The notes: a model not told the origin generated them from the letters alone. DNA of 64,000 bases from Eucalyptus grandis (GCF_016545825.1 NC_052614.1:42006072-42070071); one strand, 5' to 3'; shown: positions 1 through 11,567, counted from the first letter of the stretch. Numbers and translations are program-made.

Positions 1-692
1 TTCACTTACTAAAATAGTATATGTAGGTTCATTAGATTCTCTCCTACGAATATCTTCACTGAAGCAAGTCATGAACCTCATCAAATGTCAAGCTTCTTGG
101 CCTAGAGGATTACTAACGACAGTGACAATAGTATTCCAACTATTAAGCAATTAAGATAATAGAATCAAAACACACACCTCATCATCAAAGTCAAAATCAA
201 CTAAACTCAACTAACTAACAATCACATTGAATTCATTTATATAATAAGCAATTAACGCATGATCGCCCATCTTTAAGTTAAATAGGCATTGTATCAAATA
301 GACCTTGTTAATCAAAAAAGGCTTCTCGTATGTCTAATAGAGCCTTCATCAGCCCACAGTAGTCTTCTTTTTAATGATGTTAAACGTAACATTATGAGCC
401 AACGTCAACCGACTAACATCCAAAGCTTGTCTGTCCAATGATTCTCAATCAGCTTGCTTCATCAACTCTGACTTCTTCTCAAATAGGATCCAATGATTCT
501 CAATCAGCTTGCTTCATCAACTCTGACTTCTTCTCAAATAGGAGTAAGTGCAGATTTCTTTGGTATTGGTAATCCTCAATTTGCATCTTCTAAAAACTAA
601 CATCCTCCCATCAAATTGTCCATTCTCACTGTTTCTGCATCATCTCCATCGATTTGCGTAGCTCAGTTAAGTCTAATGCTTATACCAATTGT
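1..692 (-). pseudogene. Ty1/copia retrotransposon gag remnant, cut by the left window edge
   Basis: Read on the minus strand, the segment decodes in pieces into a copia-type gag (UBN2 family) N-terminal half. A start-like stretch near 560-650 resembles KFDGRMLVFWKMQIEDY. This is followed by a block near 300-420 resembling LDVSRLTLAHNVTFNIIKKKTTVG, then (about 10-290) LFNLKMGDHALIAYYINEFNVIVS and TILVSE. Gag packages the element RNA. In-frame stops and frame changes break the reading frame, so it is a pseudogene. Next to its start, around 672-692, the minus strand reads TTGGTAT, consistent with an initiator-Met-tRNA primer binding site with errors. A 55-bp direct duplication (435-544) lies inside the gag. 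The rest of the element would lie to the left of the window. Confidence 0.75.
435..544. repeat. 55-bp direct tandem duplication inside the copia gag relic
   Basis: The unit beginning CCAATGATTCTCAATCAGC and ending CTCAAATAGGA(T/G) occurs twice, at about 435-489 and 490-544, essentially without differences. It duplicates part of the gag relic (the SELMKQAD-like stretch) and adds to its disruption. The near-identity points to a recent slippage or duplication event. Confidence 0.85.
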
Positions 693-1240
693 TGCAAAAA
701 AACAAGCAATCAAACAACAATTAAATAGAATAAGAAAATAAATTGGATGCCAGTTTATGTGATTCAATCGAAGTGACCTACATCCACGTGGACAACAAAG
801 AATGCTATTATATATTAAGTGATATAACAAATATTACAATCACACGAATCAATCAGATAACTTCGGTATTTCCCAACTCTTAATTACATCCACTAAATTC
901 AAACAGAATTTAACCCCACTATTTTACACGATTAATCTCTCAATCTCAAAGGAATTCACAAATTTTATCCTAAAATTTAATTGGCTTCAACACTAAAATT
1001 ATTAGTGTAGTTTTACGAAGAAAATCAACAGAAAACCCACACCAAGCACTCGGTCAAAGTCGCTTCACCAATTCTTCGTGAGCAGCCCACAAGTACATAT
1101 TTAAATATATATGCGCTCTGCCCGTCAGAAAAGCAAACGCCCTAAGAACGCACGCATTGAATATTCTGAATTGAAAATAGGAAATTTGTTTCCTCTTCCG
1201 ACTTGACTTTCCTTTTTACGTTGAAAGTATCACTTTAGAC
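693..1240 (-). mobile_element. Probable 5' LTR or leader of the left-edge copia element
   Basis: Immediately outside the primer-binding-like site the plus strand begins TGTTGC, which on the minus strand is an LTR ending in GCAACA. The AT-rich sequence that follows has no ORF and would be the LTR. I could not identify its outer end, so the right border is arbitrary. From about 1240 to 1950 I recognise nothing; a 69-codon open frame there looks like chance. Confidence 0.35.
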
Positions 1241-1959
1241 TCCAATGCTGAACAGGAAATTTAGATTTCCATGGTGGAAGACAACAAATATTCAACTTTC
1301 GGACTTTACATTAATTTATCTTGGGTCGCTTTCGTTCATTGGCTCAAATTTTAGACATATTTTGACAAACTCTCTTTTACCCTGTTCTCGGGCACATTTG
1401 GCGAGGAGCTTGAATTGCAGCTTCCGTTGTCTCTATCACCGATTCCATTCTTAGAAACTTTCTTTGGTGGTCACTTTGCTCATGTTCGGCCGGAAACCAC
1501 TACGTGTAAACATCCTTCTCTTGATCGATTTGAACGTGCTCTGTTCTCGGCTATTTCTTGAGATAAATAAAGGACGAAATCTACAGACGCGCTTGCGTGG
1601 AAATCTATCAGTGTCAAATCTGTTTTTGATGATCTAAGTTCATGTTGTTACTGATTGTGAAGATTTGAAACGAGTTGTCCCTCTTAACACTGCACGTTAT
1701 CTCTTTGACCAAGCCCATTACCGCATGTTCGATAAAATGTGGGACCACATAAGCATAAACTTATATCAGATCTAATACAGGAAGGTGTCTCCAATCGTTA
1801 TCGAGATTGAAGAATACACAAAATTGGCACCCCTATTCGCAAAGAGCGATTTCTCTAGAGCTATTTTTAAAAGTAATGGTAGTTTACGCCGTTAACGGTA
1901 TCTTAAGCCGTTTTCACAGAAAATCGTAGACAAAATAAATAAGTATGATGTCATAGGTT

Positions 1960-2347
1960 TGATTCGATGATAACTTTTCAAATGACACAAAAAGATGTAT
2001 AAACTTTTAGTTGGTGAACAAAAATATCCATGGTTAAGTTTCCCATACATAAGACAGATATAAAATTTAATGTGGCTAATAGAACACGAAAGTGAACAAT
2101 AAACACATTAGGAAGATGAAATGACATTGTTCCTCATGATTAAAAAAGGAGATCATTCCTGAGTCGTCTCAACCCTGGTTAATTTTATGATTTATAGACC
2201 TATGAAATGTCTTGCTTTGAGATCTTTTGTTTAATTCATTTATATCTTGATCAAGTTTCAATTTTGTGCCACATTATCATTTTTTCCCTTTTCCCAAACT
2301 CTCTTTGTACTTTTCACTATTGGATTGTTCTTATTTAGGTAATTTAG
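1960..2347. repeat. Dispersed repeat family, copy A (left half, split by an LTR)
   Basis: This stretch shares a long, gapped but clear match with 9890-10270 (copy B) and partly with 33630-33780 (copy C). The shared order is: a segment on cells reading GAGTCGTCTCAACCC or a close variant, then ATGAAATGTCTTGC, a TTTGTTTAATTC block, GTGCCAC and a CT-rich run. Copy A resumes after the solo LTR at 5017. I do not recognise the family. It could be a non-coding part of a multigene family or an uncharacterised element. Confidence 0.6.
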
Positions 2348-5016
2348 TGTGATATCCCAGATTTTCAATCATGTTTTTTATTGAATAAATCAGGCATTTC
2401 ATCAACGCGCCTATAGAACTGTTTCAGAGCTGATCACTCTCAAGATAACTAGACTATTCAGGAAAGCCATTAAGGAATTTTAATGCGATAAACCTGAGTA
2501 TTTAACTAGGAATCAACTTCTTGACTGTACTCATCTTTAGAGGCCATTACGGCACAGTTAAAAATCGATTTGAGATCAGAGATAGATCAATTCGATTGAA
2601 ATGTGTGGCTAATCATGGGTGACACCATTAAATTGGAAAATTCTTGTCGGCCGGCACTAGACTCATTTTTCTATTGTTTTGGTACTCTGTGTCCGTATTT
2701 GAATCCTCGAGATTTTCACAACAACCGAGAGTCGCCAATGTATCGAGTGGGTTCATTGTGGCTCGAAGAAAATCGACAACAGGTCATTTGCATTAAAAAA
2801 TTCTGAAATCTACCAAATAGCCTAGGTCACCCTAAAAACGTGCCAGATTGAAATTAACCATGAATTTGAGTCCGATTTTAGAAATTGAAAGTTCTACTGT
2901 GTCACAATTAATTCTAGGAGCGTCAACTTAGTCTCGAAGATTTTTCTCAGAACCCGAGACTTTTTGGGAAAAAGTTGTCCTAAGGTCGTTTTTGTCCGAA
3001 AAGCCAGGGACCGTTTTTTATCGCGAAATTGGAAAGCAAGTGGGATCCAGGGTGAGGAAAAATACCAATTGGATTGGTGTGGTGTCGATTGATTTTATTG
3101 AGACCGATTGGTGTTGATTTAATAAAGAAAAGTGTCCGATTGAAGAAGAAAACAAGCAATTTCGTGTGCCCCTCTAGCCTACAACAATTGGACCATTTTT
3201 CAATTAGTTTCTAGGAAGATTTGGTGGCTGGATTGTAGCCAAGGATGCTGCTGTGGTTGAGGATGGCCAAGGGCGACAAAGGGGGAGAAAATTTGGCCAA
3301 GGTGGACTCCTTGCTCTCTCTCTCTTTCCTCTCCCCCTCCCTACCGGTCGACCAGCTCCATTTGCCCCTCCCTCCTTGCTGTTTCGACGGAAGCAACCGC
3401 AGAGGAGCTAGTAACATCGTCGGAGCAACCGCACGCCAATGCCCATCGTTATTCGTCACCGTGACGCTACCCTCGCGTGCTGTTGCTACCCACGCGTCTC
3501 CGCCTCCCTCAGGCCATCGTCCCTACTCTAGCCGTGTTCTAGCAGCTTCCCCAAACAGCTCAGGCCACCACTGGAGCTCCCTTCACCGCCGTTCAGCACT
3601 GCCTAGACCTGTGGCCGACCCCTGCTGCCTCCGCCACCCTTGCATGCCTCAACTAGCCTTAGTTCCATTGTTTCCAGCCAAGAACATAGAGCAACCAGAG
3701 TGGGTTTTTCAGCAGCTGTTAGGCCCGTTCTGAGGTGTTTCTGGGCCTTGAAAGCTAGGCCTGCTTTGGAAAGTATCGAGCCTCGTCGCGTTCTCGGCGT
3801 TTTGCACAGTCTGGCTTGCCGAACAAGTGAGTTAAACTCACTAATCATTGCTTAGTCGGTTAATTATGCTTATGGATTGATTAAATTAATTAAGCATGGT
3901 TTATGTGGATATATTAGATTAGATTGTTTAAATTTAATTATCTACCGATGCATGTTAGGTGGTTAGTTCATGTATTTAGTGAGTAGACATGTTCTAGTGT
4001 TTATTGAACGAATCTTGCAATTTTTCCGGGTCCGTTTCATCATCCAATTAGGCATTACGAGCTTAAATTGGATTTATTGACATTTATTTAATATTTTCCG
4101 TAATTATTTAATTAATTAATTATTTTCCGGAAATTAAACCAAGATAGCGAGTGACCAGAATTTTATGTTGGTTATTGTGGTACAGGTCTATTTATTTATT
4201 TGAACTCTACTTTTTGTTGAATTGAATTAAATGTGATTTTAGAATTTTATTCTTAAATTAATTAATTTAGGTCTGTAGATGATAGCATCTCCAGCTCCTC
4301 CTGAGCATTTTGGTATACCGGAGGAAATCACAGAAGTAGGTTATCATATTCCGATACACCCCCACCCTGAAGGATTTGAGTATGTAAAATGGTGAAATCC
4401 ATCGTCTGGGTTAATGTGGGTGAACCCAAAAAGGTGCCTCATAAGTACCGATCATGGTATCGTCACTATCATGACGGGAGAAGGGAGGGTCCTATGCTGG
4501 AATCTGATGTACCTCGGTATGTTTTGGAGGTTGCACTCGGGAAAGGCACAACAGATCTTGAGGGTGGATCAGTAGTGGATGCCAAGGATCCCAAACTCGA
4601 AGGCGATTATGACTCTTTGGTGTACTCAGCCGAGGCCGCCAACTGGAGCGAGGAAGAAGGGGAGATCGCTAAGGACGAGGAGGTGGAGTAGGAAGAATTT
4701 AGTGATGATGAGTAGTTGTGGTTATTAGACCCCACCCCTGTTTGAGAACCTGCTGTGGTGTATATGTTTTTATATACCTAGACCCACTTGTATAATATAT
4801 GACATGGAGTGCTATGTGTATATGTATATAAGCGTGGTTAGTGGGGTTTGAAATTTTATGGCCCTGCTTTCCTATCCTATTATTTTGTTGTTTGTGGAAT
4901 TATATCTGTTTCCACATGCGTATATTAAAATGAATGGGTCAGCGATACGTCTTGGGACGTCGCTATTTAATCGACCAGTGAGAAATGGGCGCGCGCTCGA
5001 GAATCGGGGCGTGACA
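2348..5016 (+). mobile_element. Solo LTR, chromovirus (Del/Tekay)-like, 2.67 kb
   Basis: The block starts TGTGATATCCC and ends GGGGCGTGACA, giving TG...CA termini typical of Ty3/gypsy chromovirus LTRs. It is flanked by TTTAG (2343-2347) and ATTAG (5017-5021), a 5-bp target duplication with one mismatch. No internal region (PBS, gag-pol, polypurine tract) is next to either end, so it is best read as a solo LTR left by LTR-LTR recombination. It splits copy A of the three-copy dispersed repeat: copies B and C are continuous at the same place. Its end block, GACGTCGC followed by a short GC-rich tail and GTGACA, resembles the LTR end at 38574. The GC-rich part around 3240-3800 holds only low-complexity, chance-looking open frames. 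Confidence 0.75.
4278..4691 (+). pseudogene. Coding-like block inside the LTR (small acidic protein, frameshifted)
   Basis: A reading frame opens at an ATG at about 4278, just after an acceptor-like TTTAG, and runs about 37 codons (MIASPAPPEHFGIPEEITE...). It stops where a second frame, with ATG at 4389, continues for 100 codons to 4691. The second part contains WVNVGEPKKVPHKYRSWYRH and a strongly acidic tail (NWSEEEGEIAKDEEVE). The composition is protein-like rather than random, and the two frames join if a single-base shift is assumed. I do not recognise a family. It lies in the 3' part of a chromovirus-type LTR, where long ORFs are not expected. It could be a captured exon or an LTR-encoded small protein. 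Confidence 0.35.
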
Positions 5017-5164
5017 ATTAGTCCCAACCCCCTCATTTGCCTTACAATGGGAAGTTCCCATATTAAATTAGTAGACCGGCAATACCAACCACAAATTAAG
5101 AACTTATATTCCAAACACCATTAAAGGAAGAAACAAAGTCTTCTATCTAATCCTTTATAAAAAA
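5017..5164. repeat. Dispersed repeat family, copy A (right half)
   Basis: After the solo LTR the sequence resumes with CTCATTTGCCTTACAATGGGA, then AATTAGTAGACCGGCA. This aligns with 10305-10375 and 33795-33865. Copies B and C have no LTR between the two halves and act as empty-site references. Confidence 0.6.
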
Positions 5165-7732
5165 TTAAGGTTACGTTTGATAGTCAAGATAAAAATTAAA
5201 ATAATATAAATTTTATCCTAATTTTTATTTGGTTCCCCAAAATAAGATAAGGTTGTATATGAAAGGGATACGAGCCAGATAAAAATATCTCTTGAGGAAG
5301 GTCGGATAAAGGTAAATAGAATTTTTAATATCCAAAGTATAATAACTATTTTTCTTGAATAACAAATTTCCTAAATTAATAAAATTAAAATAATAATTGA
5401 ATGCTAAATATAAAAAGAAAATTTAAAATAACAAAAAAGAACAACAATTTTCGTTTTTTATTTATTTATAAAATTAAATTTCTTTCTATTCTAGAATATA
5501 TATCATATTTAGATATTTAGGGTCCGTTCGTTTCACGGAAAATGACTTCCGGGAAAACGTTTTCCGGATTTTCCGTTGTTCGTTTCACGGAAAATAAACT
5601 ACTCAAGGAAAATATTTTCCATCATTGGGAAAAACAACCTTCAAAGATGAGGAAAATGTTTTCCACTTTTGAACTCATTCTTCTTTTTATTAACACATTT
5701 TAGTTTTATTTTTATGCTTTTTTTTTTTTTTTTTTTCTTTTCTTTCTTTCCTTTTCATCTTTCTTCCTTAGTCTTGGCCGGTCACCAGCCACAACGGTGA
5801 CCACGGCGGTGAGCCAGTGACCGACCGCGAGCCAACTCAAGCCTCGCCCCAGGCCGGCGAGGCTCCGCCTAGCCCGATCTGGGGAAGCCAAGCTTGAGCC
5901 TCGCCAGATTGGGTGAGGCAGAGCTCTCACTGGTCTGGGGCGGAGCTCAGGCCTCACTAGATCCGATGAGTTAGGCGAGGCTCGGCCTCGCTCGAGCTCA
6001 CCCAGAGATTCACCGGGCTCTAGCGAGCCGCAAGCTCACCGGATCTGGCGGCGGAGCTCGAGCTCGATTCAGCGAGCCCGACGACCATGAGCTCCGACGG
6101 GGGAGAGGGGGGAGAGGGGGGTAGGTGCAGCCGCATAAGACGGAGGATCAACCACTGCGACGCGGAAACCGACCGACTCCCGCCGGCGGGTGGCCATCTT
6201 GCCGATGGACCCGATCGCCGATCCCGAGTCAGCCCACGAGGCTGGACGGAGGGACGAAGGAAGAAAGGGAGGGAGGGAGACGGCAATTGGGGGAAAACGA
6301 AAAGTGCCCCGCGTGATGACCGCCGCTGATCAATGCGAGGAAGTCTTCGCCGCCGCCGTCAACGCCGCCGCTGCCGCGAGCCGGCCGATCATCGTGGATT
6401 GAGAATCGCTGACGAAGGAAGGAGCCGGTAGAGGAAGGAGGAGGTAGAAGGAGGAGGAAGGAGGAAGGAAAAGAAAAAGGGAAAAATAAAAAGAAAAAGA
6501 AAGAAAAATAAAAATTCGATTTTTTTCAAATACAAATAATTAAAAATTTATTTTTTAAGAAATATAAAAAATAAAACTAATTTTTTGGTTAATTAAAAAT
6601 AATAAAATTCAATTTTTGATAATTTTCTCAAATAATTAAATTAGCTAACGAACGGTAGAAAATATTTTCCACTCAAAGTTTAGGTTTCAAATTGTACATT
6701 GAAAATAAAGTCATTTTCCCGGAAAATGACTTCAGAAAATGTTTTCCGAAACATAATATTTTCCGCAAAACGAACGGATCCTTATTAAATTTTTTAGGCA
6801 TTTAGTGTAATAAATTATTTATTACAATTTTGATTAAGGAATGATGGACCGATATAAAAAATAAATAAAAAGGAGAGGAAACTAGTAAAAAATAGACAAA
6901 CAAAAATGAAGTAGAAGGACTAATGTTTTAAATGAACAAATGTAAACTTAAAAAGAAATTTTATTTTTTTAATTCTAGAAGAATAGGGGCAATGTGATTT
7001 CTAAAACAAAACCCTACCCTCTCCATCTCATTTTTCTCTGTATCTCTAGTTCATGTTGAAACTTCACGACTCATCCATAGTTCTTTAGTTCCCGTTAAAG
7101 CTCCACAAAAATAGTGAGAAAGTCAAAGCTCCTTTCCCTTATAACTCTCTAGTTCACGTCAAAAGTCCATGAAAGCAACAAGAAAATCGAATCTCATTTT
7201 CCTCCATAGATTTGTAATTCACTTTGAAGTTTCACGAAGTTATGAGAGAGTCGAAACACTATACTTTTCGGAATTTTGGATGGAGAATGATCATGTCTTC
7301 TCTCTCTTACTAGATTTGGCATTCACTTGCTAATTAACTCGTCAATGTTGTTGGAGCTTGTTTACGTTTCTCATCATAGTCAAAACTGTGGCTCTGGAAA
7401 GCTATAATAGCTCATTTACTATTTAAGATTTAGATCGTTAATTAATCATGGATTGATCGATGGAGGTTACCTCCGTTTATGCATTTGTAGTTTCTTTAAT
7501 AGTTAATCACAAAATATTTTTACCATCTCTGTTTGTGCATATTTAGTTTTATTTGTATTGATATGACATTTGACATTTATACTAAACAATATGCCAAATA
7601 AAATATAAAAGTGTCCGATATTATTATTGCGGTTCACCATAGTGAATTGAATATTACAAAATTCCTAAATTTATCATCCTATCATACGTAATCCTATCCT
7701 GACTAAACATCCAAACGACCAAACATAGCCTA
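5165..7732. mobile_element. Possible composite TIR element hosting a Harbinger-like insertion
   Basis: The left end TTAAGGTTACGTTTGATAGTC and the reverse complement of the right end, TTAGGCTATGTTTGGTCGTTT, look like imperfect terminal inverted repeats. Both are followed by a GATAA/GATAGGAT-like AT-rich region. I see no clear target duplication. Apart from the nested element at 5520-6781 the interior is AT-rich and non-coding; the 6785-7730 stretch holds no recognisable gene. Assignment as one element is tentative. Confidence 0.35.
5520..6781. mobile_element. PIF/Harbinger (Tourist)-like non-autonomous element with TTA target duplication
   Basis: The termini are GGGTCCGTTCGTTT at the left and, inverted, GGATCCGTTCGTTT at the right, flanked by TTA at 5517-5519 and 6782-6784. 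That terminus style and a 3-bp TTA duplication fit PIF/Harbinger MITE-type elements. Sub-terminal GGAAAATGACTTC motifs repeat in inverted orientation at both ends. The interior (about 5730-6480) is a pyrimidine tract followed by a GC-rich core and then a purine tract. The open frames there are low-complexity and unlikely to be genes. No transposase is present. Confidence 0.7.
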
Positions 7733-7961
7733 AGAATTTACATAGCAAACATAGTTAGGGGAGCATATTTAATGTAATATTCCTGGTTTCTAAAGGTGTT
7801 AAGAAACTTCCGCTAGATTTGTACCAAACCCAAAAAGTCCATGCCTTTTCCTCTGTTGGTCTATCCTTGCCTTTTCTTGAACCATTTAAAAAGTTTTTGT
7901 ATATTTATCCCAAGCCTTAAAGTTGATGCTTTTTTGTAGGGCAGATTCATGATTTGTTGGT

Positions 7962-8445
7962 AGGGAAAATTCTAAGTAAGGGCATGAAGTGGACATTGTT
8001 TCAAATAAGGGTCTAAAGTGCCCTCATTTTCTCAAATAAGGGCATGAAGTGCCCATATCAATCTCAAAGAAGGGTTTGAATTCACCCGCTATAAAGGGCA
8101 ATTTCATCTCTTTAAATTTTAAATTTTTAAATTTGTTTTATTTCTTTCTTTTCATTTAAAAAGAAAAAAGAAAAAGGAAAACACAGGCAAGCCCAACCAC
8201 CTGTGTTTTTCCTTTTTTATTTTTTTAAATTCATTCTAATTTAATTTAAATTTAACTTGTGTTTTAACGAAAATATCCCCGATCGGTCGGAATATTTTGC
8301 TAGTCAAGCGAGCCGACGAAAATAGATCTTTATTTGAAACAACCATAACCACTTCGGAATTTATTTGAAATAATGTCCACTTCAAACTCTTATTTTTTTT
8401 ATAAAAAAATGATAGCATTTTAGGTCATTATTTGGAATTTTCCCT
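7962..8445. mobile_element. Inverted-repeat MITE-like element
   Basis: The left end reads AGGGAAAATTCTAAGTAAGG and the inverted right end reads AGGGAAAATTCCAAATAATG. Further inside, GAAGTGGACATT(G/A)TTTCAAATAA occurs in inverted orientation on the two arms. The body has no coding capacity beyond a 60-codon chance frame. I see no convincing target duplication, so the superfamily is undetermined. Confidence 0.6.
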
Positions 8446-8735
8446 TTTTATGTACTCTTAAAAGATATATTTTTGTTCAATTCATTGTTGGAAAGTGCAC
8501 GCGGAAAATGCATAAAATCCAAGGAAACTTTGACTTTTAGAGTTTAGAGATGATGAATAGCTCCTAACATATTTTTTTACATTTTCACGTTGCAAATTTT
8601 CTTAGCTAAGTTTCATTCCCTTCCTGGTATTTATGCAAAGAAATTGCTTTTAATTTGTTATCCATTGTGATGGGACAAAATGAAGATCACGCAACACCGG
8701 CCTTGCGTTTTGTTCATTGTTATTCATATATCATC

Positions 8736-9462
8736 TAGAGATGAGCATGGTTCCCTAGTGGATTGGGTATGAGAACCGGTTTGGTTTCTGGTTCAATTTG
8801 GAATCAGTCTAGCTTTTGGCTTCAAATATTTGGAACTAGTGTTGTGTGATCCAGTCCACACCGACCTATTACTCATGTCAAACCTCATGCTCACAGCATA
8901 TTCAACAAGTCTACAAGGTATATGTACGGTAACTATTAACTAAAAAAAATGCCTACACAAATCGTTAAGAATTTGCTGATGAGTTTGAATATGTGTAATA
9001 CTTCATGAAAATGCCCGTGAACAATACCAAGACAACACCAGAAAGAGCAAAATCTTTGACGAGGATAATTAGATAGAGCACCAACCAACTCACGAACTCT
9101 AAAAAGATGAGAAGTGCAAATGCTGCAAAAACTTCATGACATATCCATTCCAAAACAGAGAACCGATAGTAACACTAACAAGTAATTTGAGCACAGCTTG
9201 GTTTACTTGAGCAACATAATCAACCATTTATCTAGTTTACTAATAGAAGAGTTTCATATTCTTCATGACAAAAAAAATAATAATAAATAAAGTAGAATTG
9301 GTTGGTTCATGAATAGACATTAGAGTTGATTGATAGAGTAGATTCCACACTCCATGATATACAAGATAGATTCAAGTTCCAAAAATTAGATAATCGATCC
9401 CAATAGGATGGCTTTTGGGTTTTAAGTAGAACATGGATCGATCATGGAACTGCTCACTCCTA
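8736..9462. mobile_element. hAT-like non-autonomous element with 8-bp target duplication
   Basis: The left end TAGAGATGAGCATGGTTCC and the inverted right end TAGGAGTGAGCAGTTCC form short imperfect terminal inverted repeats of the hAT style. The flanks are ATATCATC (8728-8735) and ATCTCATC (9463-9470), an 8-bp target duplication with one mismatch, as expected for hAT. It is 727 bp long and encodes no transposase. The 62-codon minus frame inside (8965-9153) is probably chance. From 9471 to about 9880 I see nothing recognisable. Confidence 0.65.
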
Positions 9463-9889
9463 ATCTCATCCACTTGTTTCACATATTTTTTCATGATATT
9501 TTTAAATATTTTTTCCAAGATTACATGACATTCTTACCTCCCTAAATTTGAATGAGTTGTTACATGCTGGCTATTGCCAAAAGGAAGAAAGTATCGTGTG
9601 CATCCGTTACACCACCTGTCAAACCCAACAGTCCGGTTTGTCCTTATATGTTCTCTATTGTATTTTCATTTTGTCTAAGGTTCCTTCAGTTTTATGTCAA
9701 ACGTTGTTAAATTCCAAATTCGTGCGACATTTATCTAGCGAAAGTGCATAGGGATTGTCTTTATGCCAAAAAAAAAAATTAATATTTGGCAAAAAGATAA
9801 AGAAAACGACATGAATACATGTATTTTGTATGCTGAATCCACATTAATACAAATTGTTACAAATTTCCCTAGCATTTCTGAATAGGTAA

Positions 9890-10400
9890 GGCCAAATAAA
9901 GACAAAAAAAAAAGTGCATCAACTTATCCTCACAGGATAGAAATATCACGACTTTTCAAATGAAAAATAAATAAATAAACTTTTACATGATGGACAAATA
10001 TATTTATCGCTAGAGACTGATAATATTTAGCTGGCTAATTGCACACGAAAGTATATGATAAATACGTCACTAAGATGAAACGATGTTATCTTTCACGACT
10101 TAAGAAAACCGTTTATAAGTCGTCTCAACCCAGGTCATACTGATTTTATGATTTGTGGACCAATGAAATGTCTTGCCTTAATATACTTTGTTTAATTCGT
10201 TGATATCTCGATCAAGTGGTGCCACGTTGTTATTTTATTCCCAATTCCCAAGCTCTCTCTCTCTCTCTCTCTTTCATTTTTGGATGGTAAGCTATACCAT
10301 CCCAGTGATTTGCCCTACAAAGGAAAGTACTAATATTAAATTAGTGGGCTGGCAGTGCCCGCCACTAGCATTCCTTTGACTTACAGCAATGAAAATCGAA
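9890..10400. repeat. Dispersed repeat family, copy B (continuous)
   Basis: It aligns to copy A on both sides of the LTR insertion and to copy C. Landmarks are AAGTCGTCTCAACCC, CAATGAAATGTCTTGCC, GTGGTGCCACG, a CT microsatellite at about 10253-10272, then TTTGCCCTACAAAGGAAAG and AATATTAAATTAGTGGGC. Around the last landmark all three copies keep a similar peptide-like reading (TKES.NIKL...QCQPL.FL in copies B and C). This hints at a decayed exon, but I cannot name a family. Confidence 0.6.
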
Positions 10401-10595
10401 AAATTCACTCTATTCTTTCCTCTTTCCCCACTTTCGTGGAATTGCCGGATAAGGAAAATAAAATTGCCATATCTGGAGAAGCCGTTCAATATAATGCCAA
10501 GTAATGACATTATTTGGATTGTCTGCTTCTCCGTGCTACCTAACTTATTTTATTGTAGTAACATTCAACAGATCAGCCAACAAGTAAATTTATGT

Positions 10596-11014
10596 GAAAA
10601 TGATACAAATGGTTCATGAACTTTATCTCAATATGCAATGTAGCCCATAAATTTTTAATTTATTTAATGTGGACCCTAAACTTTTAATTTGTTCAATATG
10701 GTCTATGAACTTTAGCGTAATGTCTAATATCGTCCATGAACTTTTAAATTATTTAATACGATTCCTGGACTTTTGATGCATGTTCAATTTAGTCCTTGGA
10801 CTAAGTGAAAATATTCAATATTGTCTATAAACTTGAATTAATGGAAAGACAATATTGAACATTTTCAAATAGTTCATGAACTAAATTGAACAAGTATCAA
10901 AAGTTTAGGAATCATATTGAATAAATTAAATATTAGAAACACGTTGAACAAATTAAAATCTCATGGATTACATTGCATATTGAGTCCAAGTTCATGGACA
11001 ATTTATGTTATTAT
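10596..11014. mobile_element. Foldback MITE
   Basis: The two arms are inverted copies. ATGGTTCATGAACTTTATCTC next to AATATGCAATGTAGCCCAT on the left corresponds to the reverse complement of GGATTACATTGCATATTGAG next to TCCAAGTTCATGGACAA on the right. The arms contain repeated TTCATGAACTTT.TAATTT motifs in alternating orientation, so the whole 0.42 kb can fold into one hairpin. No coding capacity. Confidence 0.65.
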
Positions 11015-11049
11015 CTCCTATTTAATTTTTGGATATAACTATTATTTTT

Positions 11050-11567
11050 GGGCTGCGTTATTTCCACTCCTCGTTTGGCATGTACACTTCCTTTTTTAGT
11101 GTTTTGACCATATTATCCCTTGTGGGGGCCCACCACTTATTGTACAACTTTAGAAAATTTATCTTTTTTTATTTATTTATTTGGTCAACGCTTTTTATTT
11201 TTTGTTTCTTTTTTTCGTACGGATCCCACTTGCCTTCTTCTTTTTTCTCTCCACACTTTGATGTCTCACTTATCAATTCTTGCAAACTGTCTCTTTGTTT
11301 TCTCTCTTGCTTGCAATACGCTTCTTTTTATGTCTCTCACTCCTCCTTTCACAAATCTCTCCTGCATCTACAATCTCTAAAAGAACTGCTTACTTCAACA
11401 CTTAGACATGGCATTAAAATTGCAATCAAATTAGACCATCAATTCAAATCCTGCTTCATATTACCTAAAAGAACATGACTCGCCTATTGCCCTAGACTTT
11501 TATGCCTACAAATGGTGGAGACGCCTTTTTATTTGTCTAGACACTCATATGTGCAAGAAGAGGAGAG

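Noticed and set aside
3245..3733. 162-codon plus-strand frame
   Set aside because: It lies in the GC-rich part of the solo LTR at 2348-5016, is low-complexity (Ser/Pro/Leu-rich), overlaps open frames on the other strand and shows no domain.
11029..11478. 149-codon plus-strand frame, Phe/Ser/Leu-rich
   Set aside because: It coincides with the arm and pyrimidine-rich half of an inverted-repeat element; low-complexity translation.
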